Source: Diadema setosum (Eukaryota > Echinodermata > Echinoidea > Diadematoida > Diadematidae). From it: a DNA stretch of 64,000 nucleotides. Positions 35,695 through 48,140 of the stretch are shown piece by piece (the first letter of the stretch is position 1; every line of letters begins with the position of its first letter). The DNA lies in the NCBI GenBank assembly GCA_033980235.1, contig CM067067.1:16426401-16490400 (forward strand), in the 5' to 3' direction. The notes under the pieces are model-generated. The model was not told the origin of the DNA. It was given only the letters and a program-made list of their open reading frames with translations, and did no database searches. The position numbers and the translations under genes were made by a program.

Positions 35695-36635
35695 CTGTAT
35701 TGGAGGGGGTAAAGGTGAGAGAGAAATGGATGACAGCCAGGCCATGAACAATCGAGAGCTACTCTAGACGAAACTGTACGAAAGCAGTTGGGATTCCCAA
35801 CCTGTCACGGAAAACACAATCAATACCCACTCCTTTTGTAATGAAACTCTTGAATACTGGTTACAGCTTGAATTCAAGAGTGAATGTTTGTGTACAATTC
35901 CCAAAGAAAAACTCCCTCGGTAGTCCTTGACAGAAAGCAAATATTCAAAATGATGATTATCAATCCACTTCATACAAATTATGAAAACTTGTCCCCCCCC
36001 CCCCCCCCCCCCCCCTTCAAAGATAGTACTCTGTGCCAATAAACAAAGTTCTGGTACAGAGCAACTGCCATGTCTTGGCACTTAAACTTCAGAAGTGTCC
36101 ATATCTGGGCAGAGTAAAGTCCACTGGGGAGTGTTTTGATAATGCAATCAGTACACATTGCCCACAAAGCACTACTTTTGTGCGTAAAGGCTACTGGTTA
36201 CTGCATCCGTGCAAATGACAGTATACATGCAGTGAAACATATGACATACATCCAAACACTGGATCAGATATGGAATCTATTCATGGTATATTACAGCACA
36301 TCCAATTTGCATATATACAATGTAGGTCTACACACAGACCCCCTTTTTTGGACACAGGCGTGTAGCAAGTCATATGGAGATTGCTGGGAGTGAAAAAGAA
36401 TTTTTTTTTTTTTCTTTTCCCAGCTGTGACATACAGAAACCCACAGAATATGAAACAAAAAGACATTTTTTTTTCTTTGTCAGCACCAATCAGTAAAATA
36501 AAGGAGTGTGACCAATGGAATGCAAAATGTTGATGCTGATGATAAATCGGAAGTGAATAGACAATAGATTCAGAGAGCCAGGCAACACCAGTTTCTTATG
36601 GAGAGGGGCCACCACTGCGCATCGTTTCGACTTAC

Positions 36636-36770
36636 CCACAGCTAGGTGCACTGCCATGGCAGCTCTGCTTGTTGTCAGACTCCACACATGAAGACTGTGT
36701 GCCATTCTCACCCCAGGCAGCTTGTCCAGGTCTTCTCTCAGCTGTGCATACTTTATGTGCCGTGGTACCC
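36636..36770 (-). CDS. slc30a2-like: ZnT exon 5 of 6 visible: C-terminal domain
   Basis: Acceptor AAATCATAG|GGGTACC and donor GTGG|GTAAGT. It encodes residues 212-255: VPRHIKYAQLREDLDKLPGV followed by RMAHSLHVWSLTTSRAAMAV. The HSLHVWSLT stretch is the conserved CDF C-terminal domain core, with its His residues near the cytosolic zinc site. Phase is 1 at both ends. A MITE-like repeat (36799-36921) lies only about 30 bp upstream of this acceptor. Confidence 0.92.
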
Positions 36771-36798
36771 CTATGATTTAACAACACAACAAATACAT

Positions 36799-36921
36799 CA
36801 GGGCCCCGTTTTACCAAAAGATAAAGTCAATTTTAAATTTCCTTACCACAAAGGCTGCCATAGACTTACAGTTGAAATCAACTATATAATCAATTTTAAC
36901 TCTTCATAAAACAGGGCCCAG
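36799..36921. mobile_element. Short MITE with GGGCCC ends next to a ZnT splice acceptor
   Basis: The left end cagggccccgttttacc is mirrored by ataaaacagggcccag on the right, with an A+T-rich core. About 120 bp, intronic, noncoding. Confidence 0.6.
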
Positions 36922-37612
36922 ATCTGGATATATGGTTTAAGATCAATTTGCATGGTAAACCGGTACCATATGCTGTCAATAATACTTGTATGTTCAATAG
37001 TATGTGAGCATGCATGGATGTATCTGAATACAATTAAGCACATCATGTCTCGATAAACATAGTGTTGAAAAGCAGAATGTTACCTACATATACTCTCAAA
37101 CTGTCAGCTGATGGTTTGTCTTATCATTTAGAACAAAAGGAGAAGGAAAAGGAAAATAATGTAATTTAAAATGATGGATACATAATACATTGCCTGTGAT
37201 ACATTTCACAAACATCTGCCTTGGTTCCCAAGCTCATTTCATCTTCCTTTTCATGTCTAGTCATCAACTAATCACACTTCAATAAGAACCACAAACATCC
37301 CAGATCATATGTCCACTCATTCAGCACTGTAAGGCGATGATTTAAGGTCTCAAACTGACCTCTGGACTTGAGAGTCACAGGCTTTTTGCTGTTACTGATC
37401 TCTCAAAAAGTTGAAACTACACAAGAAGATATCATTTGCATTCTGGTCACTAGTCAGACAAGTCACAAATTGTTCTATTCTGTACTCTAGTCCTTGCACA
37501 AGTACCCTCTTGCTCCTCTACAGGTAGGGCCTGTATAACAGAAAAAAAAATTGCATAATATTTCAAACTCTAACGTTTGTAGTTTGCAAAGGTTCGGAAA
37601 ATGAGAACTCAC
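36922..37612 (-). other. ZnT intron 4 remainder
   Basis: No exon or bounded repeat recognised. Confidence 0.5.
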
Positions 37613-37718
37613 CTTCCATTAAAACGTTCATGGCATCACGTAAGACGGTAATGGTTGTGATCAGCACCAGGATGGAAAAGAGGAATGTGCATATTGGATC
37701 GGCTATCTTGTACTCAGG
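37613..37718 (-). CDS. slc30a2-like: ZnT exon 4 of 6 visible: TM6
   Basis: Acceptor TTTATAACAG|CCTGAG, donor GGAAG|GTGAGT. It encodes residues 176-210: [20 protein letters not shown] plus [16 protein letters not shown]. The IADPxCTFxFS pattern marks the start of TM6 in ZnT proteins. It enters in phase 0 and leaves in phase 1. Confidence 0.93.
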
Positions 37719-39060
37719 CTGTTATAAAAAAAAATTAAGAGAAAGTCAAGAGCAATTTAATGTGTGATGTACAGCTGTAGACATCTTCAAGTCATCAAAC
37801 TCACTTTCACATCAGTATGAAATAATACTCCTTGAAATATCAGCTACCCACAGCCCAAGCCTTCACAAATGACACTTTTGCTGATCATAGCATTACCTAA
37901 ATAAATGAGCAATTACAGATCTATCATTCACTGGGTGCATAGTTCTGTTTTTCATTTCACACTGAGATATCAATAAGGCTGCTGTTCAAACATCATAACA
38001 TCTATTAAAAGCCCTGTTGACACTGTCAGCTGGTGTGAGTTCAGCTCAGAATGAGCCAGGCTCTTCCACAAATATGAATGACCCATTTTTAGTCAGGTGT
38101 CAAACTTTATAAGCTCGGCTTGGCCCGACCACTCATGCCAGTGGCCATGTCAACAGCACTATATCCAGATCACTGATAACAAATATAAACGTAACAGGGT
38201 GTCAAAGCTCTGTAGAAGGCTACTAGATGAACGTTTCAGATGTAGAGAACTTATGCCAGCATCATAATGCTTACACCAAGTAGATTAAATGCTAACCAGC
38301 TATATTTTTTTTTTTCTTTTTGAGAAAAAGATATGAAGCTAAATTGTGGGTAATAATCCATTTTGTATAAAAGGAACTTTGTATACAGTGCAGTAGACAC
38401 TAGTCTTGTGACAGCCCGCATTCAGAACATTCAAGACCATGTACACAAAGGTTGCATTTGTGTCCATGCATCACAAAACCAACAAAAAGCCGCACAACTT
38501 GATTTCAAGTGAAGCCTCAAAATAGGTGAAATGGATCAACCAACTCAATCTCGAGATTTTTTAATAATTTTCTGAAAGAGCACTTCTTCTTTGGGATCAT
38601 AACACGAATGCGAAACTGTGTTTTTGCAGCTTTTCTTGAACTTTTTTTTTGGTAGAATAGTGTGATTAGGTAATGATATATAGTGTATGTCTTAGAACCC
38701 CTTTTTGTTTCTTAAAAAGAAAAAAAAAAATCCTCCACACTCTTCGATTTCAACTGTTATACCCTTTAAAAAGATGACACTACTGCTCTGAAAGTTCGCT
38801 GTACATATTGTATATAGTCATGAATACAAGTGTAGAATCTGCAATTAGACTGCAAAAATTTTAATCTGATTATCCCTTCAGTGAGGTTACTATGGAGATT
38901 TACATCCTGTGTTTGTCCCAGTCATCACACAGATCTATAGCTTAGTGAGATAAATACTTGAATAAACCCTTAACTTCGAAGTCTCTTTCTCAGTAAACAT
39001 ACTGCCATAGTGTGTGCTTTCTTTCCATTATTTAGATAGGTTAGGAAAATCCCATTTTAA

Positions 39061-39145
39061 CCCGTTGAGGACGGTTTGATTTTGCTACAACATGCATTTC
39101 CCATAGACACCTGCCCGAGTATACTCGGGACTCGTCCTCAACGGG
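39061..39145. mobile_element. 85-bp TTAA-flanked MITE
   Basis: TTAA|CCCGTTGAGGACG ... CGTCCTCAACGGG|TTAA. The 13-bp ends are perfect inverted repeats with TTAA on both sides, the pattern left by piggyBac-type (or Kolobok) transposition. The CCC tip favours piggyBac. Confidence 0.75.
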
Positions 39146-39433
39146 TTAAAACTTACACTCTGCTCTTCCAAAGTTCATGCCTGGTAACTTTTTGGTGGTT
39201 TTGTGATGCAGGGTTATATTTAGACTGCTTTGATGCACGTGTATGTATTTCACTTTTCCTGGACTAATTCCACTATATAATGTACACTTACAATTGTATA
39301 TACATATACACACATTGTTGTGTGAACATCAACATTACTTCTGGTTGACCTTTCATCCTTCAGTGAACAAGAACTCATTTCTTATCTCACTATTAAACAG
39401 GTATCATCCCTCATAAAATGTATTGCTTTGCTC

Positions 39434-39970
39434 AGAGTTCATTTCAGACAATTAGCACCACCCAAGGAATCATTTATCTCAAAAGTAAATTTGGCCCAAA
39501 GCACCAGCCAAACATATAACAGACAATAAAGAGCCTGCGGAAGGGTTTTATCAGATCGTAAGGATTTAAGTGTTTTCACACGTACCGAGAGTGCGTAATT
39601 TGAAGCACGACTATAACGATGCATCATTACAATCATGATTCAAATGATGCCAACTGTCATTCAAACGAAGGTTAGTCGGTGCTCGTTCATTTCAGACAAT
39701 TAGCACCACTCAAAGTATCACTTATCACCAAAGTAAATTTGGACCAATGTACCAGCCAAACATATAACACAGGATATGAGCCTGTGTAAAAGGTTTTATC
39801 AGATTGTAAGGCCTTAAGTGTTTTCACATGTATGTGTACCAAGAGTACTACATAATTTGAAGCACGACTGTAATAATGCATCATGATTCAAATGATGCAT
39901 TCACACTGGAATCGTGGTGCAGAGTGATTTGAATAAAAATTCCAGCCGTCATTCAGATGATGGTCAGTAG
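39434..39970. repeat. Tandem dimer, about 260-bp unit
   Basis: Both units share ttcatttcagacaattagca, accagccaaacatataaca, gttttatcaga and aatttgaagcacgact. Unit 1 starts near 39430, unit 2 near 39688. The second unit has an extra stretch around an imperfect atgattcaaatgatgcat palindrome. Confidence 0.8.
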
Positions 39971-40054
39971 GTGCTTTCTAATCACTATTCTCTAGAATTA
40001 TGCGACAAAACAGTCGTGTATACAGATTGACCCCAAAATCATGTTGTTGCTGTG

Positions 40055-40116
40055 TTTTTTTTTTTGTTTGTTTGTTTGTTTGTTTTTGTTTTTTTTTTTT
40101 TGGGGGGGGGGGGCAG
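40055..40116. repeat. (T)n(TTTG)n poly-G tract
   Basis: A T run and TTTG repeats end in a run of about 11 G. Confidence 0.9.
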
Positions 40117-42159
40117 GGCTTACAGAGAACTTTCAACCATTTCCACAGAAAAAAACCTGCTAGCCACATGCTCACATTGCAGTCAAAGGCTGCACTACTC
40201 ACTCCTCAAGAATGACTGATTGGAACTCAGTAAGAAGCCCTACCTCCTCTTCTCGCCCTGAAATTAAAAACCGCCGAACTCACGAAGCCTTCCTTGGTCA
40301 TTTGTATGAATGATAATTCATATTGTAATGGTAATCGTAACTGTAATTCAGCAATGCAAGTACATTCCTTGATCAGTGTGAAAAGGACTCGATGGTATGT
40401 CTTTAAAGAATCAGAGGCCTCCATGTGTTGGTCCCATTGAACCTTTGACCTGTTGGACTCAAATATTCGTCTTTACTGACAAATACCAGCACAGCACAAC
40501 ATTGTAATTTGTCTGATACCTCACGCAAACCTTCCCATAAATCTTGTTCAAGTCTTTAATTCTATGGGGCGATACATTTGTAGATGGTGGAAGGGTTATT
40601 GGCCTGCACACAACCCCCTTCAACCCTAAAGTGTAGAATTCAAGTCCCATTACAACACTTCTGTGAATGAGCAAGTCAAATGTATCTACCATGCTCCTCT
40701 TTCCATTGAGGTACACATTGTACTTCCCTGTACCAGTGGATGGGTACTCCACTGGTTAAGAACATCATGCCAATATGGATGGACTGTGTGAGCTCCATAG
40801 GTGCAAATCAAAGGCATGATTTACCATTTGCAGATGAAATAAAAACCCAACATTAGTGCTTCAAAATAATTCTAAAATTGAGTTAGGGGTAGAAACAACC
40901 AATGTAAAAATTTGAATCAGAATAATCAATGTTAAATATTGTTAATTATACAAAATGTGAACAATAGTTATAATAAAAATGTTTCAAGACTTAACCATCT
41001 ACAGTTAAGGTTTATTGAAAAAAGTAGTGATATCTCCTTATATTTTGGGTTTTATTGTGAAATCTTTATATGGTAGGATGTTTTGTGATAAAACTGACCA
41101 ACACATATGCATCAAATATGATATGTTGAACATTTTCAAAATCATTCCTCCCAAAGGTAAACAGGACCTTTAAGATTAAGATATTCTAAAAATTATTTGG
41201 GCATCCTGTATTACAGATAAAAACCTTGAAAACAACCCCAAACAGACTTCTACAATATATTATAGTCATCCATGCAATTTTGAACATGAATGCATATATT
41301 TTTCAGAGTCACAAACATACCCAAGAAAGAATTATGTGGTGCACTGTGAAGCCTTCTACTACTGAGCATTCCACATCCATGGAAACCTTTAAAGATTTTT
41401 AAAAATGCCTATGATTAAGATTAAGAATTAGCCTTTGTTTTATGGCTGGTATGTAGAAAATGTCATATGCTTTAAATAAATTCTCTCATGACAAATTCAT
41501 GATAAATAATTATCGTTCATCCCACGGTAGTGCCCCAGCTCTACAGAACTCTCTGAAAATAAGATGACATAATGCATCTCATTCACAAATTATACAACAT
41601 ATACATGGACTTTAGAGCGCTCAAGGATAACTCTGCATTGTGTATTTACATAATCCGATACTTATGACTAGTATGTACAGGCAACTGGGCCCTGATGTGT
41701 TCAAGAGCTACGCCCCTCTCAAAGCCAAGGAGTGCTCTTAATTTTGTGTACTAGTAAATGGTCACCAATGTTTATTGCAATCCAGAAGTGGAATGCCGTG
41801 GGCACTGTGCATATATTTTATATACATGTTAGAAATTTTCCAGCTCACGAAGATCACCATGACAGTAACAAGTCAGTGTATGTCTCTCTCTTGTGTGTAG
41901 TCTATATGAACACAGTTGGGGGGGGGGGGGGGGGGTCAAAGCACTGCAGGAGCATGCCTGTGCCCAAATTTGTGTATAAATTGGGTTATGGAACCCCATG
42001 AACTTTTAGCAAGAGCTCTTAACTTTGCTCTACAAGTCGCCAAGGACACCACCAACAACAAAATGTAACTGTTCAAAGTCAGACTGGAATTACAATATAT
42101 TGTATACATGCCATGCCTTCAAAAGATTTGCAAGTGATTTGTTCCCATGACACACTCAC

Positions 42160-42385
42160 GTTTGCTTTGATGATGCCGGCCGCTATCAAGACGCCGATGC
42201 TCTGAATCAGATCGCCGATGACATGGATGAATGCTGCCCTCACATTGAGATTCTTCTGCTTGTCCTTCTTTGCATGCTGTTCTCCCTCTGGTGCACCGTC
42301 CTCCTCATCTGGTAGGCGCTGATGTCCCCTCCCGCCCCCGTGACTGTGCAGATGGCCACCACCGGCATGAAGTACAATTGCTAAT
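42160..42385 (-). CDS. slc30a2-like: ZnT exon 3 of 6 visible: end of TM4, histidine loop, TM5
   Basis: Acceptor GTCACAG|ATTAGC, donor GCAAAC|GTGAGT. It encodes residues 101-175. After the end of TM4 (LAIVLH) comes the histidine-rich cytosolic loop HAGGGHLHSHGGGRGH, then an acidic/Lys-rich linker, then TM5 with FIHVIGDLIQSIGVLIAAG. H154 and D158 form the HxxxD half-site that, with H15/D19 of TM2, binds zinc in the membrane. The acceptor choice was set by phase: the nearer AG at ATTAG would break the frame with the previous exon. Confidence 0.93.
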
Positions 42386-44424
42386 CTGTGACGCATAAAT
42401 GGCAGGCAAATGAAAGAAAAACAAATAATGAATACAATACAATATCATATTCACTGTCTGTACATAGCTCTAATTCACCATCATTTTGGAAACACCATTA
42501 AGGAAACACAATTTAAGTTGCTTACTGGGATGTTTTTAAAGATGAAAAGCTTGCTGGCTTGAACGGCTGCAATACAGCACTGTACATCTTCGAGGAAAGC
42601 AGTCCATGTCACAAAAATTAGTAATCATGTTGCCAGGCTCCATGGGGTCAAGTGTATGTATAGAACCTTCACCTTCTTTGTATTCTATATAGAATTTCTA
42701 GAGCATGCATGACCTTTTTCGTAATTGGAACAAATAACAAAAACTGTTGTGCAGCATACAACTGTATTTGCTCAAATTGACATATGGATGTAATCTCACT
42801 GTAAATGCCTTTTTTTCACAAAAACAGTCTTTTGTTGAGATTAGAAAGTTGAAATTGGGCCAAGCTTTGAATCAGTTTTATGCCCTGCAAACCTTCCTTT
42901 AATAAAGAAACACACATTGTACTTTGTCCAGATTTGTTGGGATTTCACTGATTTCTATTTACATCACCGTCTTTGTTTGAAATATGTAATACAAATTTCC
43001 ATTTTATTTTCCTTGTTGAAAGTACATTGCACATTATACCCCACAAAGTGCAGAGCAACTGATCAAAGGTTGTGACCTGAAATGTTATTCCACGCACTAG
43101 CATCTTAAGTCCTAAGTCAACTAGGCCGAAGAACCCATTTCCACTGAATTTACTCTTTCAATAACTCTCTGTTGTTCTGTATTACAAAACTTACAATCTA
43201 GGACATAACAAAGAAACATGAGAATAACATATGGTTTGGGGAATTTGGGTGTTATGATTTTAAATTTAACACTACAAAAATTTAGACCAACTTTAATACA
43301 AGATGTTTATACTAAACCATGGAGAGATTAAGTTACAAAAAAGTCGGCTCATGATACTCGTTATATATATATTTTTTTAATCAAGGTAACATTCCTCTTT
43401 TTTTTGTTGGGGGGGGGGGGGTCCTCATTCTTCAAATTATGTGGAACATACATCATATGCAAATGACCCTTGAAAGTATACTTGTACTAGTGCATTCTGT
43501 TTGGAAAAAAAATAATTAATCAAATCTTCTGGCTTTCAACAATACAAAGTTAATATGTGTTTGCAACAAAAGGTATCAAGGGATCATGTACAATGTACTG
43601 TATACATTGTAGGCACAATGTATAATGCCTTTTAAATACAAGTCAACATACAATACACAGTATAAATGATATTGTTCAAAACGTATACAAATTCACGACA
43701 TTAATATGCATTAAATCATTACATTTAATGTCTGAGAAAAGAAATGAACAGTGACGTGTTTCATATCAACTTGTTATGAAAATATGCACACATACACAGC
43801 AAACCCTTGTGACCAGCAACCACCAAATTTGTATAAATTACTTAAGATTTGCAGAAATAATCCAGGGAAAACAACAGTGTGAACATCTCTCATGCAAGAA
43901 ATACTGACAATTAAGCAAAATTTTGAATGTGGGTCATATTAAAAACATTCTGTTATTTACTCACGAATCTAATGTAGTGTAAATTTAACAAGATACAATT
44001 TTCTAATGACATTTTTACTACAAGCTTTGACTGAGCATGACGAGGCACAGATGGCTGTTTTTAGAATATTTCCAATTAACGTCAGCACAGATCGAGGACC
44101 TTTCCTGTGCCAGATTTAATAGCAGCAAGTCATTTTGGCAAAGAAAGTGAATCATGAAAATGTTAATCATAGGCAGTGACGTACATTGGTTGTCTTGTAG
44201 CTTACTGTGTTCACTTTGTACATGTACCTCAAATTTGTATGATTTAAAAAAAAAAAAAAAAAAAAACAGAATCTACTGACTATTATTTGCTGAGTTAGTT
44301 ACATGTACTTACACTTTAAACATGAATGCACATTTTTGTTATTTTTTCCTTGCCTCCATCATATTCAAATATCACTTGATAACACTTTGTCTTGCGTACC
44401 TCATGACAAAATGCATGATATACA

Positions 44425-44453
44425 CAGGGAGGTGGAAATGTTCCACCTCCCTG
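44425..44453. mobile_element. 29-bp palindrome: bare ends of the CAGGGAGGTG family
   Basis: CAGGGAGGTGGAA, ATG, then the exact inverse of the first 13 bases. Both flanks read ATATACA, a perfect 7-bp duplication. The tips and duplication length match the larger copies at 6617, 25675 and 50320. Confidence 0.7.
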
Positions 44454-45177
44454 ATATACATGTACGTACAAACTGTACATCTGCAAACAACGAAAGCAAA
44501 AGTTGAGTACTCAAATCTATCTAAAATGTACTCAATCCTATGTCTTGCAAAGGCAAATCTGTATCTGCTGCAGTGCTTCTGGAGTTCAAGGGACTTATAC
44601 AATGCACATTATATATGCAAATTATATGCAAATTGCATGCAAATTGTATGCAAAGTGCACACATTCATACTGTTTCCATAGGGTGAAGAGGTCATTCATA
44701 TACATATTACAGCACAGCACCTGTGACCGATGATTGACACTAAAACAATAGGATGGCCTCCTCATTCCCAGCCTTGACTGTGCATGTTATTTTAGTGCTA
44801 TTGTCTTCCTAGTCTTATACTGAAACAGTGACTTCCAACTACAATGCATGGGCTACACATCATTGTATATACCGGTACTGTAATAACGTCATGCCACAGC
44901 CATATGATCGCAACACTACTGCGCACCTTATCACTTCCTACACATGTGTGTAGCATGTTTGACTGATGGTACGTACAGTACTTGCATCTGCATCAAGGGT
45001 TAAACAGATATCAGCAGAAACCTACTGACATCTCATACAAATTTTAGCCACAAATTACCTGGAAATAGGCCTACCTTTAGAGATAACATTGCATGGTGTT
45101 GCAAAGCATTGTGATGAATAATTTCGAAACTTATTAGACCGTCAGTCGTCTTCATTGGTCTCATTCAAATCTTCTTT

Positions 45178-45270
45178 GAAGATTTATTTATTTATTTATT
45201 TATTCAGTTTTCTTTACCCAGGGTAGCCCCATCAGTGGTTTAAACACTGTTATCCTAGGGGGCCCTGCAA
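45178..45270. repeat. Dispersed repeat fragment, copy 2, with (TTTA)n
   Basis: A TTTA run (45183-45205) is followed by ctttacccagggtagcccca and ctagggggccctgcaaca, matching 33765-33850. An (ATT)n run follows at about 45434-45453. Confidence 0.5.
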
Positions 45271-45490
45271 CAGAATGACAAACTATTTTACTTTTTTGTG
45301 AATTGATATTTTTTTTTGTATATGTGTGTGTATATTGAAAGTAAATTGTTACTTACAGTATGTTTTGTGATGAGATTGTAAAGTGCATAGGGAACATTTT
45401 CATTTGTTATTTATATGCACAATGAAAATTTCATTATTATTATTATTATTATTGTTTCATTCTTGTCTCCTTTTGTTTTATCCCCTGTTT

Positions 45491-45599
45491 AAAGGAAACC
45501 AAAACCCAAATATGATCACTGATCACTGATATGTTCTACTGATGTTGCTGCCTTTACTCAATCCACATTTCTTTTGGGGTTTTGGTTTCGGTTTCCTCA
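45491..45599. mobile_element. AAAGGAAACC MITE, 109-bp deletion form
   Basis: It starts aaaggaaaccaaaacccaaa and ends ggttttggtttcggtttcct. The full-size relative is at 54262-54658. Confidence 0.6.
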
Positions 45600-45604
45600 A
45601 AGTA

Positions 45605-46022
45605 CAGTTGAACCTCTCGTATCCGGACAAGTCGGGACCGGGGCTCATCCGGATAAGGTATTTGGCCGGATACGGGAGACTCAATGCTTTATACATGTAC
45701 ATATACATATACATGTACTGATGTAGCCCATTGTAGTATCACATGTAGTAATGTGTATACTGCAACCTTTTCATTGTTACATTTGGGGATGTTTGGGGAT
45801 GTTGAAATGTCTGGAGGTAAGCAATTGGGAAGGAAATTTGATGTAATGTATGTTAATCATGTTGGAAGTAATATGTAATTCATGTGTGTTTGGGTAGGAG
45901 TTGTCAAGGAGCTGGGAGTCCCCCTTTCCTCCCGTAATTATTAAAAAAAAATCACGGCGAGATTGCGTCCGTATAATAGAGAGATCCGGATAAAGGGAGG
46001 CCGGATAAGAGAGGTTCAACTG
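45605..46022. mobile_element. Pogo/Tigger-like MITE (418 bp), TA flanked
   Basis: TA|CAGTTGAACCTCTCGTATCC ... GGATAAGAGAGGTTCAACTG|TA. The tips and TA duplication are those of pogo-type Tc1/mariner elements. Internal cggataa/ttatccgg words repeat. No transposase ORF. Confidence 0.8.
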
Positions 46023-46084
46023 TACAGTGTTCATGTAGCCCCTGTTGTTGGATGCTGTGCTTGTTGCTAATCATTCTGCAATAC

Positions 46085-46325
46085 CTTACTAAAATCAATA
46101 TTTTCAATGATTCATTGTTCTTATTTTGTCTATGAGGTTTGGCCTTGAAAGGACAATGGCCTATTGCTGTTTCCTTCTATACTCTCACTCTCTTCCCGAA
46201 TAACACATTTTAAATGTTTACATCATACGCCATTATCTCTCAATGATTGTTTGACTCTTCTTTTAAGCCTTGTATTGATCCCATGTTTTGTAAAAAATAA
46301 GAAAGAAAAAAAAAATGGAAATAAA
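46085..46325 (+). mobile_element. Possible LINE-type 3' end relic, copy 2
   Basis: ggccttgaaaggacaatggc plus ctattgctgtttcctt parallels 2235-2290. It ends in an A-rich tail near 46300-46320. Confidence 0.3.
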
Positions 46326-46973
46326 TGACACTAGAGCTACAGTTTACAAACTGCATACTATTAAACTTTCAATATCAAAACAAGCAAAGGTTTGTTTCGA
46401 AATACCTCTTTCCATATGTTGTAGTAAATGTTGACTTGTTGTGCAGTTTCTCATGAAAGTGCTGCTTACCTTTTTTTTTCCAATCACTGTGGTCACTTGA
46501 AATCTTTCACTCTGCTGACAAATCTATGTAATCTCTACAACTACTGTATCTACAAGAGACAGTATGCACTAACATCAAACTTTTATTACAATCTTACGCT
46601 GAATTTGGGTGTTTTATCAGCCATGGATACATATCTTCATACTCTAGGCTCCCTACTGTTTGGGTCAATGAAGCTTTGACATACATGTAATGAAAGAAAA
46701 CTGTTGGTGTGGAGGACTATTTATACAATAAGGGGAAATGCCTGTATCATTTAAAAAAAAATGCTGTAGTGCCTGTACCTAATCCTTAACCCATTTTCAG
46801 CAATGGCAACCCCATATCATGATAACATTTAATACCATGCTTCCATTACTCATTGCTCCATATATCTGATCTGTACTATCTGAGATTTGCACATATGTGT
46901 GAACCTGCACATGCCAAGGGAGTTTAAAACCAGTTCAACAAAAACTACCAGTATGCAAGGAGGTGGTGCTCAC

Positions 46974-47127
46974 ATAATGTTGATGCCCACTCCTGTGCCA
47001 GCAGTAATGAGCATGACGTCGGCATGGATGACGTAGTCTGGATTCAAGATTCTCTGGACGGCCAGGTAGCACAGAACCCCCGTCAAGATCCATATCACCA
47101 GGACGCTTATTACAGCTCCTATCACCT
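46974..47127 (-). CDS. slc30a2-like: ZnT exon 2 of 6 visible: TM3 and most of TM4
   Basis: Acceptor TGCATGCAG|AGGTG, donor ATTAT|GTGAGC. It encodes residues 50-99: VIGAVISVLVIWILTGVLCY (TM3), AVQRILNPDYVIHADVM, then LITAGTGVGINI (TM4). Split codons on both sides resolve to Glu and Ile, as expected for the family's RAE(V/I)...N(I/V)I pattern. Confidence 0.93.
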
Positions 47128-48140
47128 CTGCATGCACATTCAACACAACAAATGAAAATGAACACAGATACAATGTATTAAGTGAGAGAATGGTATATGA
47201 TATACAGATACAGTACTGCACATAATCATATGATCATCTTTTCTTTTCTTAAAACTACCATTTTGGCATATATTCCACGTATGCTGCCTCAAGGTACATA
47301 CACATGTATGTGTGTAGGAAGACACAGTAGACATCTGGGATGATCCAAACAAACAATAGGCCTAGTATGCTTACAAATTAGTTATGTGTTGTGTATTTCT
47401 TGGAAGTCATCACACAAATAATAACTGTTACCAGGATCCCGTATACTTCCAGATAAATTAATTATTTACATGTACAGTACAATGCATCACACGGTGAGAA
47501 TTGAAGACAATTTGCTCCTGCAATGTTATGTAGAGCTTGGGAAATGTGCCATGTCAGTCTGTACACTTCATTTTAAATCCTCTTGACTGATTACTTTCCT
47601 ACTTGCATTTTCCAACAATGGTAAGATTTTGCATATACAAAGTCTGACTTATTTCTCCATCTGTGGCTTTATTAATGCAAAAGGCAACCTTGGTACTGAT
47701 CTGACTTCTGAAACAGAAGCACCATTGTATTTAGTTGGACAAAATCTAATCCACCATTTAATGCTTTGGGAAAGAAATCATGTTGCAATGAGACCCATGA
47801 CTTTCAAATGGAGTCCCACAATTTTACCACATGAAAAGAAAACTCAAATACACTTGACAAATGAGAGGATGATTACACAGAAGGAAAGATGAAGTAATCA
47901 AAAGTAACCCAGACGGATGTCAAGTAGATTACGTTGATGGATGCTCTGTTTACACAGCAAACAATTGTACTGTATTAGTGGTGACTGACAAATGAACAGT
48001 ACCAGACTAATAAAACTAGTCTCAACAAATTCACAAAAGCTGAATGTGATTACTTGAATCACAGATTGCTTCTTTCTGCCCCCCCCCCTCCCCCGCCCCT
48101 CCCGTGACATTGTATTAAATCTATGTCACACAATGAATCA

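Larger units (their letters stand above)
37719..42159 (-). other. ZnT intron 3
   Basis: Holds a TTAA-flanked MITE (39061-39145), a tandem dimer (39434-39970), a T/G homopolymer (40060-40115) and a G18 run (41920-41937). Otherwise no gene signal. Confidence 0.6.
42386..46973 (-). other. ZnT intron 2
   Basis: Contains a poly-G run near 43410, a poly-A run near 44248, the 29-bp palindrome (44425-44453), a repeat fragment (45178-45270), two MITEs (45491-45599 and 45605-46022) and a possible LINE relic (46085-46325). Confidence 0.6.

Noticed and set aside
42381..42386. Alternative ZnT acceptor at ATTAG nearer the His loop
   Set aside because: It would put the histidine loop out of frame with the preceding exon; the upstream CACAG keeps phase and restores the NIIL-type sequence.
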